Assembly: GCA_900551915.1 (NCBI GenBank)
Contig: URXT01000057.1
Location: forward strand, 1-8,592
Direction: 5' to 3'
Source: an uncultured bacterium
GTDB taxonomy: Bacteria; Cyanobacteriota; Vampirovibrionia; Gastranaerophilales; Gastranaerophilaceae
DNA: 8,592 bases
Shown: piece after piece, positions 1 to 5,984 of the stretch
Position numbering within the stretch: position 1 is the first letter of the stretch
Layout: every line of letters starts with the position of its first letter
Notes under the pieces: model-generated
Told to the model about the DNA's origin: nothing
The model's database searches: none
Seen by the model: the letters and a program-made list of their open reading frames with translations, nothing else
Program-made: the position numbers and the translations under genes

Positions 1-28
1 CTTCGCGAAGAAACAGAGTAAAAATGAA

Positions 29-841
29 ATGAACAGCTCACCGCTCACTGTTCACCGTTTACTAATTAATGAAACGGCCTTTTCACGTTTCATTTCTCAC
101 TTTTCACTTCCCCAACCCCCCGCCTTCACCATGGCCGAAGTCCTCATCACCCTCGGCATAATCGGAGTTATTTGCGCAATGACTCTACCAAATCTGATAG
201 GTAAATATCAAAAAAATCAAACACTGACTCTTTTAAAGAAAACTTATACGGAGCTTAATCTTGCCGCAAGCCTTGCTGTTGCAGAGTATGGTGAGCGGGA
301 ATATTGGGATTACGGAAGTTTTACGGCCTATAATGTTCAGGATTTTTGGAACACTTACATAATCAAATATCTAAAGACAATGGAAGTTAAAGTAATTCGC
401 GCCGGAGAAATTAATCTGCAATTAGATCCAGCGCTTGAATATATTCCAGGTGCTATGGGAGGTTCAGGCGTCTTGAAAGTCGTTCTTTCATCCGGTGTAA
501 ATTTATACTTTTGGGGCAAATCGGCTGTTTTGGTTGATTTAAACGGCCGCACTAAACCAAATTTTCCCGGCCGAGATATTTTTATATATACCCTTGTCGC
601 ACCGACAGATAAAAGCTTCCAAAAAGCTGAAAATTTTATCCCATACGGCTGGAATATCTGGCGGAATCCGGTTTTGGGTTCTGCATGGCATAGAAATGTT
701 TATGTGAATGGAGCTGCATCTTATGCTGACTGCGGCTGCAAATATCGTGACAAGGATATGGCTTCAACAAATCACAACTGGTTTTGCGCGGCTTTAATCC
801 TGATTGACAACTGGGAAATGAAAGATGATTATCCCTGGTGA
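29..841 (+). CDS. Prepilin-like (type IV pilin / type II secretion pseudopilin N-terminal motif) protein, 5' end uncertain
   Basis: Seen: residues 32-37 read A|FTMAE, a prepilin peptidase site with Phe at +1 and Glu at +5 (E37), followed by a hydrophobic helix (about residues 38-57, VLITLGIIGVICAMTLPNLI). The rest is a soluble domain with a Cys cluster near the C-terminus (C235, C237, C253) and the ending DDYPW. Known: such proteins are cleaved before the Phe, N-methylated and built into pili or pseudopili at the inner membrane. Inferred: a minor pilin or pseudopilin-like surface protein, possibly disulfide-stabilised; its exact role is unknown. The 32-residue leader is long and is encoded by repeats. 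There is no convincing Shine-Dalgarno before the ATG at 29, and the frame stays open back to base 2, so the true start may lie outside the window. The ATG at 131 is unlikely as a start because it would remove the cleavage site. Confidence 0.8.
   Translation: MNSSPLTVHRLLINETAFSRFISHFSLPQPPAFTMAEVLITLGIIGVICAMTLPNLIGKYQKNQTLTLLKKTYTELNLAASLAVAEYGEREYWDYGSFTAYNVQDFWNTYIIKYLKTMEVKVIRAGEINLQLDPALEYIPGAMGGSGVLKVVLSSGVNLYFWGKSAVLVDLNGRTKPNFPGRDIFIYTLVAPTDKSFQKAENFIPYGWNIWRNPVLGSAWHRNVYVNGAASYADCGCKYRDKDMASTNHNWFCAALILIDNWEMKDDYPW
30..115 (+). repeat. Degenerate heptanucleotide repeats and hairpins encoding the prepilin leader
   Basis: Two blocks of 7-bp units are visible. Bases 37-64 read CTCACCG, CTCACTG, TTCACCG, TTTACTA. 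Bases 81-108 read TTTCACG, TTTCATT, TCTCACT, TTTCACT. Between them lies a perfect 9-bp inverted repeat (AATGAAACG at 68-76, CGTTTCATT at 86-94, 9-nt loop). A 7-bp inverted repeat (TGAACAG at 30-36, CTGTTCA at 48-54) covers part of the putative start codon. All of it is translated as the leader of the prepilin-like protein. Short tandem heptamers are a known genomic feature in cyanobacteria; linking this block to those families is inference. Confidence 0.65.
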
Positions 842-965
842 ACAAAGTTCACTTCTATACGTTGGAACTGTCATACAATTGGCGCTAGGAGCAGTGTTAA
901 ATGCTTCGTCAAAATTTATGAATTTTGCGCTGGTAAAGGACATCTTCTTATGAGATATTCTTGAA

Positions 966-1013
966 ATTTGCAGGTTAACTCAACCCTCTCCTGTATCAGG
1001 AGAGGGTGCAAAT
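966..1013. repeat. Perfect palindromic hairpin, possible terminator or dispersed repeat
   Basis: ACCCTCTCCTG (983-993) and CAGGAGAGGGT (997-1007) form a perfect 11-bp stem with a 3-nt loop. An outer stem pairs ATTTGC (966-971) with GCAAAT (1008-1013), leaving an 11-nt bulge on the left side. No T-run follows on the plus strand, so it is not a textbook intrinsic terminator. Its GC-rich stem in AT-rich surroundings is more like a dispersed palindromic element, though it could still end transcription or protect the prepilin mRNA 3' end. Confidence 0.6.
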
Positions 1014-1128
1014 GTTGTCTAGAAAATTCGAGACTTAAATTTGCGCGTGGGGTGTAAAGAATTCCCTGACTCAAAAGTTAAATAAATAAAAATTAACATA
1101 ACAAGATTTTTTATTATGCCTTTGTTAT

Positions 1129-1134
1129 TATAAT
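1129..1134 (+). promoter_or_regulatory. Putative -10 box of asd promoter
   Basis: A consensus TATAAT lies 25 bases before the asd start. No clear TTGACA-like -35 is seen at 16-18 bp spacing (the stretch there is a T-rich run). Transcription would begin near 1141, giving an untranslated leader of about 19 nt that includes the AAAGAGGG ribosome binding site. Confidence 0.5.
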
Positions 1135-1159
1135 TAACGCAGACGAAAAGAGGGACATA

Positions 1160-2176
1160 ATGAGAAAACCAAATATCGCAATTTTGGGCGCAACCGGCGT
1201 CGTTGGAAGAGAAATTACCAAGATAGTTGACGAATTAAAAATTCCGTTCAATGAAATAAAATTCTTGTCGAGTGCAAAAAGCGCCGGCACGCAAATTGAA
1301 TTTCAGGGCAGAAAATATACCGTTGAAGAAGCAAAACCGGAAAGTTTTGACGGCGTAAATATTGTTTTAGCCTCTGCCGGCGGCTCAACTTCGCAAAAAT
1401 TCGCTCCTGAAATTGTTAAACGCGGTGCTGTTCTGGTTGACAATTCAAGCGCATTCAGAATGGAGAAAGATGTTCCGCTTGTAATTGCCTACGTTAATGA
1501 TGAAGATTTAAGAACACATAAAGGCATAATCGCAAACCCCAATTGCTCAACTTCACAATTAATGCTTGTTTTAAAACCGCTACATGAAAAAGCAAAGATT
1601 AAAAGACTTATCGTTTCGACATATCAGGCTGTTTCAGGCGCCGGACTTGCTGCAATAAACGAACTTACCGCCGATACAAAAGCAAATCTTGCAGGCGAAA
1701 ACTTTGAAAACAAATGCTTCAAAAAACCGATTTCGTTTAACGTAATTCCGCAAATCGATGTGTTCTGCGAAAACGGCTACACAAAAGAAGAAATGAAAGT
1801 TGCTAACGAAACTAAAAAAATTCTTCATCTTCCGGCAGACTTGCCGATTTCCTGTACGGCAGCAAGAGTTCCTGTCTACAACGGACATTCGGAAGCTGTT
1901 GATATTGAATTTGAAGAAAAAATTTCGCCGGAAGAAGTCCGTGAAATTTTGAAGAATTCTTTTGGCGTTAAAGTTATCGATAACCCCGAAAACTTTGAAT
2001 ACCCGACAACACGTGATGCTTCCGGTGTTGACCCTGTTTTTGTCGGCAGAATTCGTAAAAATCTGGCTTTTGATAATGGAATTTCGCTTTGGTGCGTGGC
2101 TGACAATTTGAGAATCGGAGCAGCATTAAATACTGTCAGAATTTGTCAAAAACTTATAGAAATGGATTTATTCTAG
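1160..2176 (+). CDS. asd: Aspartate-semialdehyde dehydrogenase
   Basis: Catalyses NADPH-dependent reduction of L-aspartyl-4-phosphate to aspartate semialdehyde, the branch point to diaminopimelate/lysine, threonine and methionine. Cytoplasmic. Seen: the N-terminal Rossmann motif GATGVVGREI (10-19); SAGGSTSQKFAP (72-83); the active-site motif NPNCSTSQ with nucleophile C129; STYQAVSGAG (153-162), whose Gln is conserved in the family; and RVPVYNGHSEAV (236-247) with the acid/base His H243. The 338-residue length is normal for the bacterial family. The start is supported by an AGAGGG ribosome binding site about 5-6 nt upstream. It appears to head a short operon: the next gene's ribosome binding site overlaps its TAG stop. 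No frameshift or missing key residue is apparent. Confidence 0.97.
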   Translation: MRKPNIAILGATGVVGREITKIVDELKIPFNEIKFLSSAKSAGTQIEFQGRKYTVEEAKPESFDGVNIVLASAGGSTSQKFAPEIVKRGAVLVDNSSAFRMEKDVPLVIAYVNDEDLRTHKGIIANPNCSTSQLMLVLKPLHEKAKIKRLIVSTYQAVSGAGLAAINELTADTKANLAGENFENKCFKKPISFNVIPQIDVFCENGYTKEEMKVANETKKILHLPADLPISCTAARVPVYNGHSEAVDIEFEEKISPEEVREILKNSFGVKVIDNPENFEYPTTRDASGVDPVFVGRIRKNLAFDNGISLWCVADNLRIGAALNTVRICQKLIEMDLF

Positions 2177-2184
2177 GAGAAAAA

Positions 2185-2427
2185 ATGAAAATTAATAATA
2201 TACATACCCCAGTGGCGCCGGCCGTGAAAAAGATTTCTTCTCTTGCGGAAAATTTGAATGCAGAAAAAGATATCTTCGTTGATAGGAACGGCAGGCCAAT
2301 TGAATTTCTTGAAGATTCGTTTAATGATAAGAAAGCAGCAGCGATTTTGCAGGAATCGTGGGGTTTTGACCGTGCAAAGGATGCCATAAATGTTGCGCTT
2401 TCAAAGATCCGTCATAATAAAAAATAA
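2185..2427 (+). CDS. Small uncharacterised protein (80 aa)
   Basis: I do not recognise this family. The start at 2185 is chosen because AGGAG (2175-2179) sits 5 nt before it and directly follows the asd stop; an in-frame start at 2143 would lie inside asd and has no ribosome binding site. The product is soluble and charged, without a signal peptide or membrane segment. The N-terminal third (to about residue 22) is Val/Ala/Pro-rich, a middle part reads DIFVDRNGRPIEFLEDSF, and a helical C-terminal half ends in a basic tail (SKIRHNKK). It lies 8 nt after asd and so is probably co-transcribed with it. Codon use resembles the neighbours. No function is proposed. Confidence 0.75.
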   Translation: MKINNIHTPVAPAVKKISSLAENLNAEKDIFVDRNGRPIEFLEDSFNDKKAAAILQESWGFDRAKDAINVALSKIRHNKK

Positions 2428-2450
2428 TTATTTACCCTTTGGAGAAAATC

Positions 2451-2573
2451 ATGGATAATCAAATACTCGAAAAAGACATTGAAAATACACAAGAAGAATT
2501 AAAAGAAGAACAAAAATACAATTACCTTCGCTCAACTGTTGAAATGCTTGAGCAAACTCTTCAAATTGTATAG
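2451..2573 (+). CDS. Very small acidic, coiled-coil-like protein (40 aa)
   Basis: A 40-codon frame begins at an ATG preceded by GGAG (2441-2444) at 6 nt spacing and ends at TAG 2571-2573. The product starts MDNQILEKDIENTQEELKEE and ends YLRSTVEMLEQTLQIV. It is rich in Glu, Gln and Lys, with hydrophobic residues spaced as in an amphipathic helix or short coiled coil. It lies 23 nt after the 80-residue gene, and so may be the third gene of the asd transcript. Supporting a real gene: good ribosome binding site, operon-like spacing and biased composition. Against: its short length. I do not recognise it; it could be a small regulatory or scaffold peptide. Confidence 0.55.
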   Translation: MDNQILEKDIENTQEELKEEQKYNYLRSTVEMLEQTLQIV

Positions 2574-2655
2574 CCGGCAATTTGCTGCGTCAAAAGCCCA
2601 GCCGTTAATTTATTATTACTTTTTGTTAAAAAGCAAGGCTATTATTCTTTGTTTC

Positions 2656-2664
2656 TGGTAAAAT
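2656..2664 (+). promoter_or_regulatory. Putative extended -10 promoter of rfaE2
   Basis: TGGTAAAAT matches an extended -10 element (TGn plus a 5/6 TATAAT). No good -35 is visible. Transcription would start near 2671, just before the AAGGAG ribosome binding site (2673-2678), giving a very short leader. The 109-nt gap before rfaE2 fits an independent promoter. Confidence 0.4.
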
Positions 2665-2682
2665 AGCAGAATAAGGAGTAAT

Positions 2683-3198
2683 ATGGGACAATTATTAAGA
2701 AGAGAAAAAGTTGCGGAATTTGTAGCGAACCTGCATAAAAGCGGAAAAACTGTTGTTTGTACAAACGGCTGTTTTGACATTCTTCATGTCGGTCACGTGC
2801 GATATCTGGAGAAAACAAAATCTTTTGCGGATTATATGATTGTTCTTTTGAACTCGGATAAATCAGTTCGTTCGATTAAAGGCGAAGGCAGGCCGATAAA
2901 TTGCGAAGATGACAGGGCAGAAATTCTATGCGCATTAAAATGCGTGGATTTTGTTGTGCTTTTTGACGAAGACAGCCCGCGCAATCTGCTTGATGAGATT
3001 AAGCCGGATGTTTACACAAAAGGCGCTGACTACACAATGGAAACTCTGCCCGAAGCTGATATTATGCGTAAAAATAATACGAGAGTTGAGTTTATAGAAT
3101 TTGTTCAGGGGCGTTCAACGACGAAAACCATTGAAAGGATTAATCAGCCTGTCATTGCGAGCGAATGCGAAGCAATCCAGCCTATTGACAGTGAATAA
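2683..3198 (+). CDS. rfaE2: D-glycero-beta-D-manno-heptose 1-phosphate adenylyltransferase with repeat-encoded C-terminal tail
   Basis: Transfers AMP from ATP to heptose 1-phosphate to make ADP-heptose for the LPS inner core; cytoplasmic. Seen: cytidylyltransferase-fold signature TNGCFDILHVGHVRYLEK (28-45) with HxGH at 35-38, SVRSIKGEGRP (61-71), PDVYTKGADY (108-117) and GRSTT (143-147). These together identify RfaE2 (the C-terminal half of HldE) rather than glycerol-3-phosphate cytidylyltransferase. It is a stand-alone adenylyltransferase; no sugar-kinase domain is fused or adjacent. Odd: residues 157-171 (VIASECEAIQPIDSE) are encoded by the left arm of a palindromic repeat and its junction, not by family sequence, which normally ends soon after GRSTT. 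The tail is probably tolerated because it follows the fold. AAGGAG ends 4 nt before the ATG. Confidence 0.93.
   Translation: MGQLLRREKVAEFVANLHKSGKTVVCTNGCFDILHVGHVRYLEKTKSFADYMIVLLNSDKSVRSIKGEGRPINCEDDRAEILCALKCVDFVVLFDEDSPRNLLDEIKPDVYTKGADYTMETLPEADIMRKNNTRVEFIEFVQGRSTTKTIERINQPVIASECEAIQPIDSE
3151..3188 (+). repeat. Left arm of palindromic repeat, translated in rfaE2
   Basis: Contains GTCATTGCGAGC (3151-3162), a 4-nt spacer GAAT, then GCGAAGCAATCCAG (3167-3180). Similarity to the right arm continues through CCTATTGA (3181-3188), with 7 of 8 bases matching. It carries its own ATTGC...GCAAT inverted repeat. Translated in this frame it gives VIASECEAIQ. In-frame palindromic elements of this general kind are known, for example the Rickettsia palindromic elements; membership in any named family is not claimed. 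Confidence 0.75.
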
Positions 3199-3200
3199 TT

Positions 3201-3488
3201 ATGAAAAATGGATATGTATATATTCTTTTTAATAAAAGAAACGGTACTTTATACACAGGTGTAACATCAGATTTGCAAAAACGTGTGTGTGAACATAAAA
3301 ATAAATTAATTGACGGCTTTACAAAAAAATATAATGTAGATAAACTTGCTTACTATGAGGTTTGTGAAAATATAGAGGACGCGATTGTAAAAGAGAAAAA
3401 ATTGAAAGGATATTCAAGAAAAAATAAGCTTAAATTAATTGAAATAAATAATCCTGATTGGAACGATTTATATGATGATATTCAATAA
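3201..3488 (+). CDS. Small GIY-YIG domain endonuclease-like protein
   Basis: Seen: a minimal GIY-YIG domain in 95 residues, with YVYIL (5-9) and the variant LYTG (17-20) separated by a Lys/Arg turn, then LQKRVCEHKNK (25-35) with conserved-type R28 and H32, GFTKKYNV (39-46), and the helix AIVKEKKLKGYSRKNK (61-76) with the likely metal-binding Glu E65. Known: this single-domain family is related to the UvrC N-terminal and homing nucleases; its cellular role is poorly defined. The gene lies inside inverted repeat arms, its stop codon is within the right arm, and it starts 2 nt after the rfaE2 stop with no Shine-Dalgarno, so translation may be coupled to rfaE2. It is visibly more AT-rich than rfaE2 or lpxD, which suggests separate origin. 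Role as the mobiliser of the flanking repeat is inference. Confidence 0.88.
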   Translation: MKNGYVYILFNKRNGTLYTGVTSDLQKRVCEHKNKLIDGFTKKYNVDKLAYYEVCENIEDAIVKEKKLKGYSRKNKLKLIEINNPDWNDLYDDIQ

Positions 3489-3540
3489 GCTGGATTGCTT
3501 CGCCCGCCCCGCTTATGGCGGATACAGGGCTCGCAATGAC
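3482..3540 (-). repeat. Right arm of palindromic repeat with internal hairpin
   Basis: The 51-bp core (3490-3540) is the inverse of the left arm: CTGGATTGCTTCGC, a 25-bp middle, then GCTCGCAATGAC. The middle replaces the 4-nt spacer of the left arm and folds on itself (CCGC, TTATG, GCGG, flanked by GCCC and GGGC). Bases 3482-3489 (TCAATAAG) extend the inverted match and include the stop codon of the GIY-YIG ORF. The two arms could pair in an RNA of this region, looping out the nuclease gene. Confidence 0.75.
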
Positions 3541-3581
3541 ATAAAAATAATAAAATAATTTATTAATAAGGAGAAAAACAA

Positions 3582-4685
3582 ATGCCAAAATTCACTTTAG
3601 AAGAAATTACACATATCACAGGCGGTATGTTGACAAAGGTTCAGGATGCAACAATTACTCAGATTGCGCCTCCGCTTTTGTCTGATGAAAACACTTTAGC
3701 GCTTGCTTTGGGCGAAGAAGAAATTGCAAACCTTGCAAAATCAAAAGCGAAAGCAGCTCTGGTGCCTTTGGGTGTGCAAATCGACGGTTTGACAACTATT
3801 GAAGTTGAGCGCCCGCGTCTTGCGATGATGAAACTTTTAAATATGTTCTACACAGCCCCGGAAGTTAATAAAGGCATTCATCCGACAGCAGTTGTTCATG
3901 AAACAGCAAAGTTAGGTGAAAATGTTCAAATCGGCCCGAATGTTGTTGTTTCTCGCGATGCAGTTATCGGCGATAATACAAAAATTCTTGCAAACTCATA
4001 CATCGGCGGCGGCGTAAAAATCGGTAAAAACTGCTTTTTCCACGCCGGCGTAAATGTTGGCGACAGAGTTCAAATCGGCAATGATGTAATTCTTCACCAC
4101 GGAGTTTCTCTTGGTGCTGACGGCTTCAGCTTTGTAACAGAAAATCCTGACAACATTGAGCAGGCAAGAAAAGACGGTGAAATTAAAGAAAGTAATGCAA
4201 AACATGTAATTTTCAAAATTCCGTCAATCGGCGCGGTTACAATCGGAAACAATGTTGAAATCGGAGCAAATACAACAATTGACCGCGGAACAATAGAAAA
4301 TACTACAATCGGCGACAATACAAAAATTGACGACCTTGTAATGATAGGCCATAACTGTAAAGTTGGTGAAGGCTGCTTAATCGTTTCTCAAGTTGGTATT
4401 GCCGGAAGCTGCGTAATCGGCGACAGAGTTGTAATTGCCGGCCAGGCAGGTTTGGCTGACCATATCGAAATCGGTTCTGATACAATAATTACTGCAAAAG
4501 CAGGCGTTACAAAATCTTTCCCTGAAAAATCAATCGTTGTCGGAATTCCGGCAATGCCGAGAAAAGATTTTATCAAACAACTTAAAACTTTGAAAGACGC
4601 TCAAGAAATCTTTGCAAAATTCAGAAAATACGAACCGCTTTTAAAAGAATTTGAGGAAAATATCAACAATGACCACAATTCTTAA
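3582..4685 (+). CDS. lpxD: UDP-3-O-acylglucosamine N-acyltransferase
   Basis: Third step of lipid A synthesis: adds a 3-hydroxyacyl chain from acyl-ACP to the 2-amino group of UDP-3-O-acylglucosamine; cytoplasmic homotrimer. Seen: an N-terminal LpxD uridine-binding domain (about 1-95, FTLEEITHITGG start); then a left-handed beta helix of hexapeptide repeats (about 100-320, IGPNVVV, VIGDNTKI, VEIGANTTI and others); the family motif GADGFSFV (178-185); catalytic-type His H257 in MIGHNCKVGEG; and a C-terminal helix (about 325-362). At 367 residues it is slightly longer than the common length of about 340. AAGGAG (3568-3573) lies 8 nt upstream. The 3' end overlaps lpxC by 17 nt, indicating an operon. 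No clear promoter is seen between the cassette and this gene, so it may depend on rfaE2 transcription. Confidence 0.96.
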   Translation: MPKFTLEEITHITGGMLTKVQDATITQIAPPLLSDENTLALALGEEEIANLAKSKAKAALVPLGVQIDGLTTIEVERPRLAMMKLLNMFYTAPEVNKGIHPTAVVHETAKLGENVQIGPNVVVSRDAVIGDNTKILANSYIGGGVKIGKNCFFHAGVNVGDRVQIGNDVILHHGVSLGADGFSFVTENPDNIEQARKDGEIKESNAKHVIFKIPSIGAVTIGNNVEIGANTTIDRGTIENTTIGDNTKIDDLVMIGHNCKVGEGCLIVSQVGIAGSCVIGDRVVIAGQAGLADHIEIGSDTIITAKAGVTKSFPEKSIVVGIPAMPRKDFIKQLKTLKDAQEIFAKFRKYEPLLKEFEENINNDHNS

Positions 4686-5493
4686 GGAAACTTCAATAAC
4701 CGGCAACGGCTTGATGAAAAACAAGCCTTGCACTGTAAATTTTTTCCCGTCAAAAACCGGTAAAATCAGGTATTTTATAAACGGCGCTGACCCGTTTGAA
4801 GCTGATGTTGAAAATGTTATCTCAACCGACCATTGCGTTGTTTTGGGCGACAAAAAATCAAAGGCAAAAGCAATGCTGACCGAACATTTGACGGCTGCGC
4901 TTGCGTTCTGCGGAATTGACAGTATCGACATCTGCATGGATGAAATGGAAGTTCCGGCTTTGGATGGAAGTTCAAAACAATGGGTTGAACTTTTTGAAAA
5001 AGCAGGAATTGAAAAACATCTTTTCGAAAAAAAACAGTATTTTACAGTACGCGAACCTATATATTATTTGAATGGTAAAACTAGTCTTGTCGTTCTCCCG
5101 GCGCCTGAGCTTTATATTTCTTATGCTGTGAATTACGACCATCCGGATTTGACAAGACGCTGGGCGGCTTACAACCCGAAAAACCGCGAAGAAATAATTG
5201 AAGCTAGAACTTTCGGTTTTTATAAGGATTTGAAAAAATTCCAGATGCTTGGCTTTGCACAGGGTGTGAATATCGAAAACACACTCGGGCTTCAGGATGA
5301 AGGTTACACTTCGCCGTTAAGAAGCGAAAATGAACCTGTTAAACATAAAATCCTTGATTTAATCGGGGACTTTTATCTTACGGGAGTAAATCCTTTAAAT
5401 TTGAAATGCCAAATTCTTGCAAAAGAAGCAGGACATGCTGTTCATGTAAAAGTAGCAAAAATGTTAAAAGAAAAATTAATTGAATGTAAATAA
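4669..5493 (+). CDS. lpxC: UDP-3-O-acyl-N-acetylglucosamine deacetylase
   Basis: Zinc-dependent deacetylase, the committed step of lipid A synthesis. Numbered from the ATG at 4669 (274 aa): zinc ligands H73 (TEHLTAAL), H226 and D230 (KHKILDLIGD), the general base E72, the catalytic-type H256 (AGHAVHV), the substrate-loop motif ARTFGF (179-184), and EVPALDGSS (94-102). All key residues are present. At 274 residues it is near the short end of the family (usually about 280-305). Start: ATG 4669 has GAGG (4653-4656) at about 12 nt; an in-frame TTG at 4651 would add six residues but has only a weak ribosome binding site, so the ATG is preferred. Odd: the usual TGxGLH near the N-terminus reads TGNGLM, replacing the His by Met16. 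Cell level of LpxC is commonly controlled by proteolysis in other bacteria; nothing here shows that directly. Confidence 0.95.
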   Translation: MTTILKETSITGNGLMKNKPCTVNFFPSKTGKIRYFINGADPFEADVENVISTDHCVVLGDKKSKAKAMLTEHLTAALAFCGIDSIDICMDEMEVPALDGSSKQWVELFEKAGIEKHLFEKKQYFTVREPIYYLNGKTSLVVLPAPELYISYAVNYDHPDLTRRWAAYNPKNREEIIEARTFGFYKDLKKFQMLGFAQGVNIENTLGLQDEGYTSPLRSENEPVKHKILDLIGDFYLTGVNPLNLKCQILAKEAGHAVHVKVAKMLKEKLIECK

Positions 5494-5504
5494 GGAGACA
5501 AAAA

Positions 5505-5957
5505 ATGACAGAAGAAACTAAACAAGAAGTTTTACAATTTGACACAATGCAGATTATGGAAATGATTCCACACCGATATCCGTTTTTGCTTGTAGACAGA
5601 ATTACGGAATGTGTTCCGGGCAAATACGCAAGAGGCTACAAAAATATGACCATGAACGAACAGTTCTTTCAGGGGCACTTCCCGAACAATCCTATTATGC
5701 CTGGGGTTTTACAGCTTGAAGCTATGGCACAATGTTCAGCACCCGTTTTAATGACAATGCCTGAATTCGCCGGAAAATTAACATTATATGCAGGAGTTGA
5801 CAATGTTAGATTTAAGAATATTGTAAGACCCGGCGACAAATTCGAAATGGAAATCGAACTTCAAAAAGTAAAAGGCCCGATATGCAAAGCTCACGGCACA
5901 GGAAGAGTAGATGGCAAAGTTTGTGTTGAAGCTGACATGACTTTTGCTTTGAAGTAA
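5505..5957 (+). CDS. fabZ: 3-hydroxyacyl-ACP dehydratase FabZ
   Basis: Dehydrates 3-hydroxyacyl-ACP in fatty acid elongation, acting on the same 3-hydroxyacyl-ACP pool used by LpxA and LpxD, so its placement couples membrane and lipid A supply. Seen: a hot-dog fold with MIPHRYPFLLVDRI (20-33), the catalytic motif GHFPNNPIMPGVLQLEAMAQ with H58 and E72, and a C-terminal beta-strand pattern ending MTFALK. The 150-residue length is typical. AAGGAG directly follows the lpxC stop, 11 nt upstream of the ATG, consistent with translation in the same operon. A terminator follows at 5985. FabA-type dehydratase/isomerase is unlikely given size and motifs. Confidence 0.96.
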   Translation: MTEETKQEVLQFDTMQIMEMIPHRYPFLLVDRITECVPGKYARGYKNMTMNEQFFQGHFPNNPIMPGVLQLEAMAQCSAPVLMTMPEFAGKLTLYAGVDNVRFKNIVRPGDKFEMEIELQKVKGPICKAHGTGRVDGKVCVEADMTFALK

Positions 5958-5984
5958 AGTTTTGCAAAACATAAAAAATAAAGT

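Larger units (their letters stand above)
842..1159. other. Intergenic region between prepilin gene and asd
   Basis: This 318-base gap has no gene I can support. It holds a strong hairpin (966-1013) and a TATAAT box (1129-1134) before asd. Its first part is covered by a 42-codon frame with no good ribosome binding site (825-953) that could be chance or gene debris. Two similar stretches, AATTTTGCGCTGG around 920 and AAATTTGCGCGTGG around 1036, hint at degraded repeat DNA. Confidence 0.6.
3151..3540 (+). mobile_element. Repeat-bounded GIY-YIG nuclease cassette inserted at the rfaE2 3' end
   Basis: A 390-bp unit is bounded by inverted copies of a palindromic repeat (outer 12 bp GTCATTGCGAGC and next 14 bp GCGAAGCAATCCAG identical in both arms), with one small GIY-YIG ORF between them. 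Its length is an exact multiple of three. Joining 3150 to 3541 in the rfaE2 frame gives ...RINQPIKIIK then TAA, a plausible native ending. No target-site duplication is visible. Inference: a transposed or homing-type cassette that entered the end of rfaE2 or the spacer before lpxD. An alternative is two independent repeats that flank the ORF by chance or through local rearrangement. Confidence 0.55.

Noticed and set aside
825..953. A 42-codon frame (MIIPGEQSSLLYVGTV...) overlapping the prepilin 3' end, partly hydrophobic
   Set aside because: No convincing ribosome binding site, overlap in another frame, and short length; could be chance or remnant sequence.
2143..2184. In-frame extension of the 80-residue gene into asd
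   Set aside because: No ribosome binding site at 2143, whereas AGGAG is well placed before 2185.
2619..2633. CTTTTT-GTT-AAAAAG hairpin before rfaE2
   Set aside because: Low-GC 6-bp stem in an AT-rich spacer; expected by chance and without a T-run after it.
3990..4520. Repeated motifs such as ATCGGCGACA in lpxD, possible DNA repeats
   Set aside because: They reflect the protein's hexapeptide repeats (IGDN/IGEN), not independent DNA repeats or a CRISPR array.
4094..4576. Minus-strand frames across lpxD
   Set aside because: They arise from the hexapeptide-repeat coding bias of lpxD and have no start signals.
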